From the NCBI GenBank assembly GCA_946811695.1, contig OX328125.1, positions 47,924,821 through 47,988,820 on the forward strand: a stretch of 64,000 bases of DNA. Direction: 5' to 3'. A program made the position numbers and the translations under genes. The notes beneath the pieces were generated by a model, which did no database searches, was not told the DNA's origin, and saw only the letters and a program-made list of their open reading frames with translations. How positions within the stretch are numbered: position 1 is the stretch's first letter; each line of letters starts with the position of its first letter. Positions 38,301 to 46,000 of this stretch are shown here, one piece after another. This DNA comes from Gonocerus acuteangulatus. Taxonomy: Eukaryota > Arthropoda > Insecta > Hemiptera > Coreidae.

Positions 38301-40650
38301 TAGAACATATCTACCTACTGTAAAAACATTCAAACCAACTCGAGCACCAATTTGTCTCATAGAAAGGCCTTCATTGACCAAAAGCTTAATACTGTTGTTT
38401 ATGTCTGAGAAAATTGAGTTAATCCTCATTTTTTAAATTTATCTGACTTAAATATTATTTTTTATTCTGCTTGGTAGTAAATATTTTAAATAATTAACTT
38501 GACACTTTACACCTTGAATGTCCCTAAACAACCTCCGCCACAAAACTGTTGCAATGACCCTACAACGGAAAGCGTATCCCTGAGAATGTAAATAATGACT
38601 AATCCCCTCAAAATCCTTTTAGAATTATATCTCCTAGTCCTAATTAAATTATTTTGGCCCGGAGTAGTAAACATAATAGTAGTTTATTTTTTTTTCTATA
38701 TTATAACTTAACTTACATATCATTGCAACGGTTTTGTTAGTCACTGTATATCACCTTGCTGATAGTGAGAATATTCAACTGAGTATTTCATTTACCCTTA
38801 TTATTTTGTAAAATTAGTATTTGTTTGCTTAGGCTGAAAAAGCAGACGATGCAGTAGGAGCCCCCCTTCCAATGGCACCTAGGACAAGGAGAATTGGATC
38901 AGTCTGTCCTCCAGAAATCACACCTCCTGTTACGACTGGTCATAGAGCTTCGATTGCTACTGTTACCATGACTCCTACTTCTACAGAGCCTACACCTGTG
39001 ATACCTGCCCCTGCCAGTCCCCCACCAACACAAGCTGCGCCTCCTCCTCTTCCTCAGTGTTAGTCAGATATATTATTGAGTTATTTTCCTGAATTAAATG
39101 AACATTATATTTCACTTTGGTATAAAACATTACCAATAAACTTATTCTTTTGCCTGAATTTGAAAAAAAAAAAAATGTTGAATGAATGAATACGTAACTT
39201 TATTGCTTCTAAAATTTTAGAGCTAGTCTTTGCTACTTTTACATGAATACATTTCACATTAAAGAAATAATAAAAGAAACAATTAATTGTAATGGATGCT
39301 TCATAACAAATGAATACATTCAATGAAAAATTAAATTGAGTATTTGCAGTTATAAATCCCAAGCAAAAGAGTGTGGACCTAAAATTTAACTAAATAAAAC
39401 AATAACAGAAAATAAAAGGAAGTCATCATATTTTTGAAAAATAGCAGAGCATTTATTTTCTTTCTGTTTACATTTATTTCTAAGGTTTAGGCTTATATGA
39501 AAGAAAGTGTATAAAAAATTGACACGTGCCCAAGTGGTCCAAGGGACTGGTAGGAAACAATCGAGTCTTCACTACTATGCTCGATCGGTCCGTCTCACGG
39601 GGTTTCTCAGCTTTGAAGAAAAAAATATTGTATCCATGCCAAATCTGATAGGAAAAGTAAAGGACTGCTCAGCAGCAAGTACTTCCAGCCTTTCGGGCCT
39701 GCTTGGGCACCGTCCTAAATTCTCTCTATAATATTATTTTAAACAAATTTAAATACATCAAAAAAACTTAATCCGTATGAATGTTATGTTATTGTATAGT
39801 ATCTAGATATAAAAAGGTTTGCGTAAAACCAAAGTCCTTCATTTTTGTTGGCGCTCGTGGGCACGATACATGTTAACAATATATTGTATACTGTTCGACA
39901 GAAAAATTAAGTCTATCTTTTAAAGCTAATGAATACCAATAAAATAATAAATATTATATTTAAGAAAACAAAAAAAAAAGTCTTTGTTTTAGAATTCACA
40001 AATAAAATTTATGAATAAAACCAAGTTTAATCTATTTTTGAATAAGTCTTGAATAATTAATGTTAATGAAGTACTATTTTTTACAGTGGAAGAAATGGTT
40101 CCTGAGACTGTAGATAAATTTTTAGAAAGCAAAGCAGTGAAAGAAAAGAAGACGGAGCTTGAGAAAAAATTGGAAGCTCTTAGGAAAAAGCATGAGAAAG
40201 TAAGAAAACAGTTTATAATTTCATTTTTGGAATGGAATTTCTCTATGTTGACCTTTGCAGAAGACAAAATAAATTTATACAAATTACATACTTTTATTGA
40301 TGTATATTGTATTTTACTCTTTGATAAGGAATGTTTAAGAGTTTTCTTATTCAAGGGTATGTACCAGCTCCAAAATCTATAATATAAAATAATTGATAAA
40401 ATCATTATATGCACACATAATGATATCAAGACTGATCTCATTTCAGCACATTACTAACTGATTTTTGAAGTGTCTTTAAGTGTGTACATTATAAATACAC
40501 TATAATTAGGGTAAATACAGTAATTTAATATTATTTAACAATTTTTATGTGTTTTTGTCAAAATGCAAAGGTAGTCAAAAGTTAGCTATGTCTCTGAAAC
40601 GTAGCAATTCAAATATTTCTTTGTATTACAAGAATATCTACGTCTCCACG

Positions 40651-40688
<38 letters not shown>

Positions 40689-41032
40689 ATTATGACAAAA
40701 GAGAGCTTCAGACTGGAATGTACAGTAGTTATTGAAAAGTGCTAACTATAATACTTTTTACTCAAATAGTGTTTTACTTAATGCCCTTTGAGTGTTTTCT
40801 AATAATGACCAGAATAATAAACGTCCTAATGTCTTCACTTACAGGAGAAAAGCAGACTTCAAGCATCACTCGATTCAGAAAAGCCCAAAACTAAATTTTA
40901 TATGAGTAACAAGCTTGTGAAGAGACTTTCAAGTAAAAATATGTTAGTACTCAAAATTAATGTACTTATAATATATGAATGTGCACTTAATATTTCAATG
41001 TTGAAATATTCTTCAAACAGTATTAATATTAG

Positions 41033-41112
<80 letters not shown>

Positions 41113-42767
41113 TCTCTCTCCCCCTCCCTCTCTCCCCCTCCCTCCCTCCCTCCTTCTGGGAGGAAAAGGAGAAATTCCTTCTGTTATAACCTTATCTCAT
41201 GGAGTTAATGTGAAGTGTCATTTATATTTTAGTATATGTATAAATGGTTTTTAAATTCATCAGAAAATGAAGTTAAATGTAAATATTTCAGATTATTTGA
41301 GTTAGGAAGAGTATTGTTTACAGTTCATTCAGTTTTGCTAATGGCTGTACAGAGTGGGAAAAGTTTCCTCAGAAGTTCACACTTGCTGTGCTATCTGAAT
41401 GGGCTATAGTACATAGTGGCTTACAACTTCCGAATGGCTCAGTTCTGATGAAGACTTTAAAACTCATTTGTATATAAAAATGTAATTTTACTATTTTGAG
41501 CAAAACCTCGACAAGCTTCACCTTGGTATTAAATTTTGTATCTGGAAATTGAACTTATTCCAACCCTGCAAGCTGTCTCTTGTAGACATTCCTCCTGTTT
41601 TCATTCATGTTAGATAGCATTTTTTTTGGGGGGGGGGGAGGGCAATGAACTTCCTTCTTTATTCTACATTATTTAAACTTCTTGCTCTTTGAACTAATAT
41701 TACTATGTACAACTTGTTTATGTTCCTCTAAATGGTGTACATAAGTGACTACTGAAATTTTCCCCTATCAGTGTAAATTACGCAACCCCACAACAAATAA
41801 AAAAAGTTGGAAGTTTGAAAGCCATAGCCATTTCGGGTTGATGAAACCCAATGGTGTGTCCCTTTGACCCAATAAGATCAGGATCAAGGTCAGACTCAGT
41901 AGAAAATTTAAGTATATTAAAATAGTTTTCATACACAATCTTGCATATTAGTTGACATAACCTTCAATTTATTGTCCTGTAACTATTCAGTTTATAGCGG
42001 AACGTATGAGTTTCAGTTGGCCAAAAATCATTTATTGAAATCACATTTAAAATAAAACTTAGCTTCATAATTCTTCGCAAACATTATATTATAGTCTTCT
42101 GGTATTGACCGTGTCATCATTTTCTTCACCAACGTTTTGCCAGTCATATTGCTGGCTTCCTCTGGGTTACGTCTGAGAATGGTGCTGATGGAGCTCATTC
42201 TCAGATGTATCTCTGAGGAAGCCAGCAATATGACTGGCAAAACGTTGGTGAAGAAAATGATGATACAGTCAGTACCAGAAGACTATAACGTTTGTGATGA
42301 CTCGGACCATGGGAGCCTACAAAGTAAATTTATAATTCTTCTTAAAAGAAAAAAAGAGATATTTAATTAGTGTATTTGTTGCTTATTGTAAATATTTTTC
42401 TGGCATTCATCATGCAAGCCAATAATAATTTTCAATATTTTATGAAAAAGTAGACAATACATGTATAACAATTAATTCCAACATTTTAAATTAGAAATAT
42501 TTGAGAAGATATGGTCGACCGTTCAGAAGTAGGAAGCGTAGATCGTCGGGGTTTCGGTCAGTGTTCTTATTCAATAAAACACATTTTATATGCTAAAATG
42601 TATATTTATTGCCGCCAACGTTTCGGCTTGCTATACAAGCCATCTTCAGGGCTGTAAAAACATATATGGGTTAACAATCGTAAGGACAGAAACAATAACA
42701 AAAACAACAAAAAAAAAAAAAAAGGCTAGAAACATTAACATAAATATGAGTACCTATATGCTTGAAA

Positions 42768-42828
<61 letters not shown>

Positions 42829-42890
42829 TACACATATATATATATATGTATATGTATATATATGTATATATATATACATATATATATATG

Positions 42891-42947
<57 letters not shown>

Positions 42948-42948
42948 A

Positions 42949-43007
<59 letters not shown>

Positions 43008-46000
43008 TTTCAAGCATATAGGTACTCATATTTATGTTAATGTTTCTAGCCTTTTTTTTTTTTTTGTTGTTTTTGTTATTGTTTCTGTCCTTACGATTGT
43101 TAACCCATATATGTTTTTACAGCCCTGAAGATGGCTTGTATAGCAAGCCGAAACGTTGGCGGCAATAAATATACATTTTAGCATATAAAATGTGTTTTAT
43201 TGAATAAGAACACTGACCGAAACCCCGACGATCTACGCTTCCAAATTAGAAATATGATTTTTCTGGTACATTAGTATTTTTACTATGGTTCCCACCCTCC
43301 TTTTTTAGTGTTTTTCCTCCCTCCTTCAATCGGGAGGAACCCGCTTATGACGCTATCCTGAAGTGCTGACTAGAAAATTTCATGTTTCAAAACCCATATA
43401 TCGCTTTTCTCTTGCATTACAATTTCACTATGGCTCTCCCTCTCTCCTTTTTTGTTCGGTTGACATTTTTATTGGCTTGGTCTGAAATCAAAGCCTGTAT
43501 GAACCTCTAATGCTAATAGTACTTTAAAACTTATAACACCTGTAAACCTTAGAATCTAATTTATAATAGTTATTATGTGATTTAACTCTGTTTAATTAAT
43601 AAATAGGGAAGTTGCTGGTGGTGACGGAACCACAGAAAGTGCTGAGACAGAAGGAAGTGAAGCTCCAACCAGAAGCATTCCACGTAGTACTTCTGAGCGT
43701 ATGCTAGCAATCCATAGAGAACATATCAACCAAGAAAAGGAGCTTATTGAAAAATATCATGAATCAGTAAGTACATTAAACTTTTTTTTTATTTTTGATA
43801 AATATTTATTTAGATGGATAAATAACTTTTTCTTTTGCAGTTATATTTATTTGTATTCCTCCTCATTATTATTTTTATGGTTTATGTGTGTTGCTCTACT
43901 AATCTTTCCCCCTTATGTTCATTCCCTTCATGTTCTTGCATTATTTTACATGAATTAGAGGGTGGGAGTGAATAAAAATCCTTCTCCATTATTCCTGCCA
44001 AAAAACATCAGTGTTGGGCGTAATCAAATCATAATTATGATTACGATTATAATCATAGGCTTTCGAGATGTGATTACGATTGTAATCACAGAACCTGAAG
44101 ATGTGATTACGATTACATTTTTAATCAAAATTACAAGTGTGATTACGATTACTCTTGTAATCACATCTTTGATTATAATGAAACTTGTAATCACAACATT
44201 TTTCTGTAATTACAAACATAATTACAACTGTAATCCCAAAGTCTTTTATTTTTATAAATTAGGATACCGTAATTACTGTAATTTGAACGACAAAAAAGTC
44301 TCAATTCTTTGTATTTTGGACTCTCATCTTAGTGTGAATAGTATTCCAAATTTCCTGCTCAACTGTGTGTTGTGTTTGATACTTTTTAGTTGTAATTACA
44401 GAAAAAGATGTGATTACAGTTGTAATCACAGACAAAAAATTGTGATTACGGTTGTAATCACAGAAAAAAAATGTGTGCTTACAGTCGTAATTACAGAAAA
44501 AGATGTGATTACAGTTGTAATCACAGACAAAAAATTGTGATTACGGTTGTAATCACAGAAAAAAATTTGTGCTTACAGTTGTAATCACAGAAAAAGTTGT
44601 GATTACAGTCGCAATCACAGAAAAATGTTTGATTACGAGTGTATTTATAATCAAATATGTTATTACAAGTGTAATCATAATCGTAATTATGCTTTTAATT
44701 ACACTCAACACTGAAAGACACTACATGTTTCAGTAGGATTTCTTCAATTTATCTCATTTCATTCAGAACCTGTCGGGTTGACTCATTCTGGGCTTCCATA
44801 ATGTTACCTGAACATTATTGATCAATATTGATGCAATTAGCATATCATTCTCCATGTTGTCCCCATGTCTGATTGTTACCTTGACAGGGAACAAAATAGT
44901 CTTCCAGCCATCAAAACTCCAGTTTAGATATTCTCAGTCTAATCGCAGTCTTTCTACTAGATGCCCTAAGCTTAGAAAAGGCCCCAGAGCAACCCATAGC
45001 CTTCTTATAAGAGTGGGGAGTGAAATATTTCACATTGAATGAGGTTGCGTAGTCTTCATGTAAAAGTAGGTCTTCCTGCTCACTAATGTAATTAAATCCA
45101 ACCTCTTGACAATTGGCAGAACTCTTCTTTGAGAAATCTTACCCTGTCTCCTTTATATTTTGATGAATTTATAATGTGTGTCATCAATTGTAAATGTTTA
45201 CAAATTAATACTTACAATTGAAATAAAATGTGCTTAAAAATTTTAATGGCACCTAAATTTTGACCTGAATTGTGTTTTTAAAACAATTTGTAATGATTTT
45301 AATTAAAATATAACTAATTAATAATACTAAACTTGAGTGTATTTATAATCGTTTTAATCTTTAATTAGATGTTTGCAACTGCTCATAAAGTCATGATGGC
45401 TTCTCAACAACAGCAAGTGAAAATGCTGGGTGTTTTACTCGAGAGGGAAACAAGCGATGTCATGAGGAGACTGCAAGCTTCTAGAAGGCAAGAGGTCAAA
45501 GCTTTAGCAAAGCAACATAGAGACAGAGATGAACTAGTTAGGTATGATTTGCTTATGATCAATTCTAAAAAATTACCTGTCATGATATAATTTTTTTTTC
45601 TTTCAAAAAAAATATTCTTTTATAACTATTCAAAATGTGAATTCTATTCCAGAATTAAATTAAAGACTTAAGAGACTTAGTTGATTTAAGACTTATTTAC
45701 TATTATTAAATTTGATTTGATTTAGTTTCTTAAATCATCTAAAGTCATCTTGCCTTTTATAGTATTCAGCAATTTTCATGTAAGAATTTTGTTTTAATTG
45801 TACAAAATTAATTTCTTATTGTAACCTTTAAATTAAAGGATGAAGCGAGAGGTTGCTAGCGCCATGGTTGAAAAAGGCGTCCATGAAAGAGTGAGACTGA
45901 CTGAGCTGTACAATAAAAAGAGAGAAGAACTTGAAAGGCAGCATAATGAAATTAGAATTCTATTGACCAATGAAAAGGCTAAGGTATTTTTTTTTAGAAA

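Larger units (their letters stand above)
42501..43242. mobile_element. Penelope-like inverted dimer (snap-back insertion)
   Basis: Arms of about 250 bp are near-perfect reverse complements: 42532-42780 and 43000-43242. They enclose about 220 bp of TA-rich repeat. A 13-bp duplication AAATTAGAAATAT flanks the whole (42488-42500 and 43243-43255), so both arms arrived in one insertion. Each arm carries the motif CCTGAAGATGGCTTG...CAAGCCGAAACGTTGG. No protein is encoded. Assignment to Penelope-like elements rests on this motif and the inverted structure and is inferred. Confidence 0.7.

Noticed and set aside
43962..44540. A 192-codon ORF rich in Ile-Thr-Val.
   Set aside because: It is a translation of the palindromic GTGATTAC repeats inside the hAT-like element.
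44818..45042. A 74-codon ORF in intron 20.
   Set aside because: It has no recognisable domain and it lies between phase-compatible PLC-beta exons without usable splice sites.
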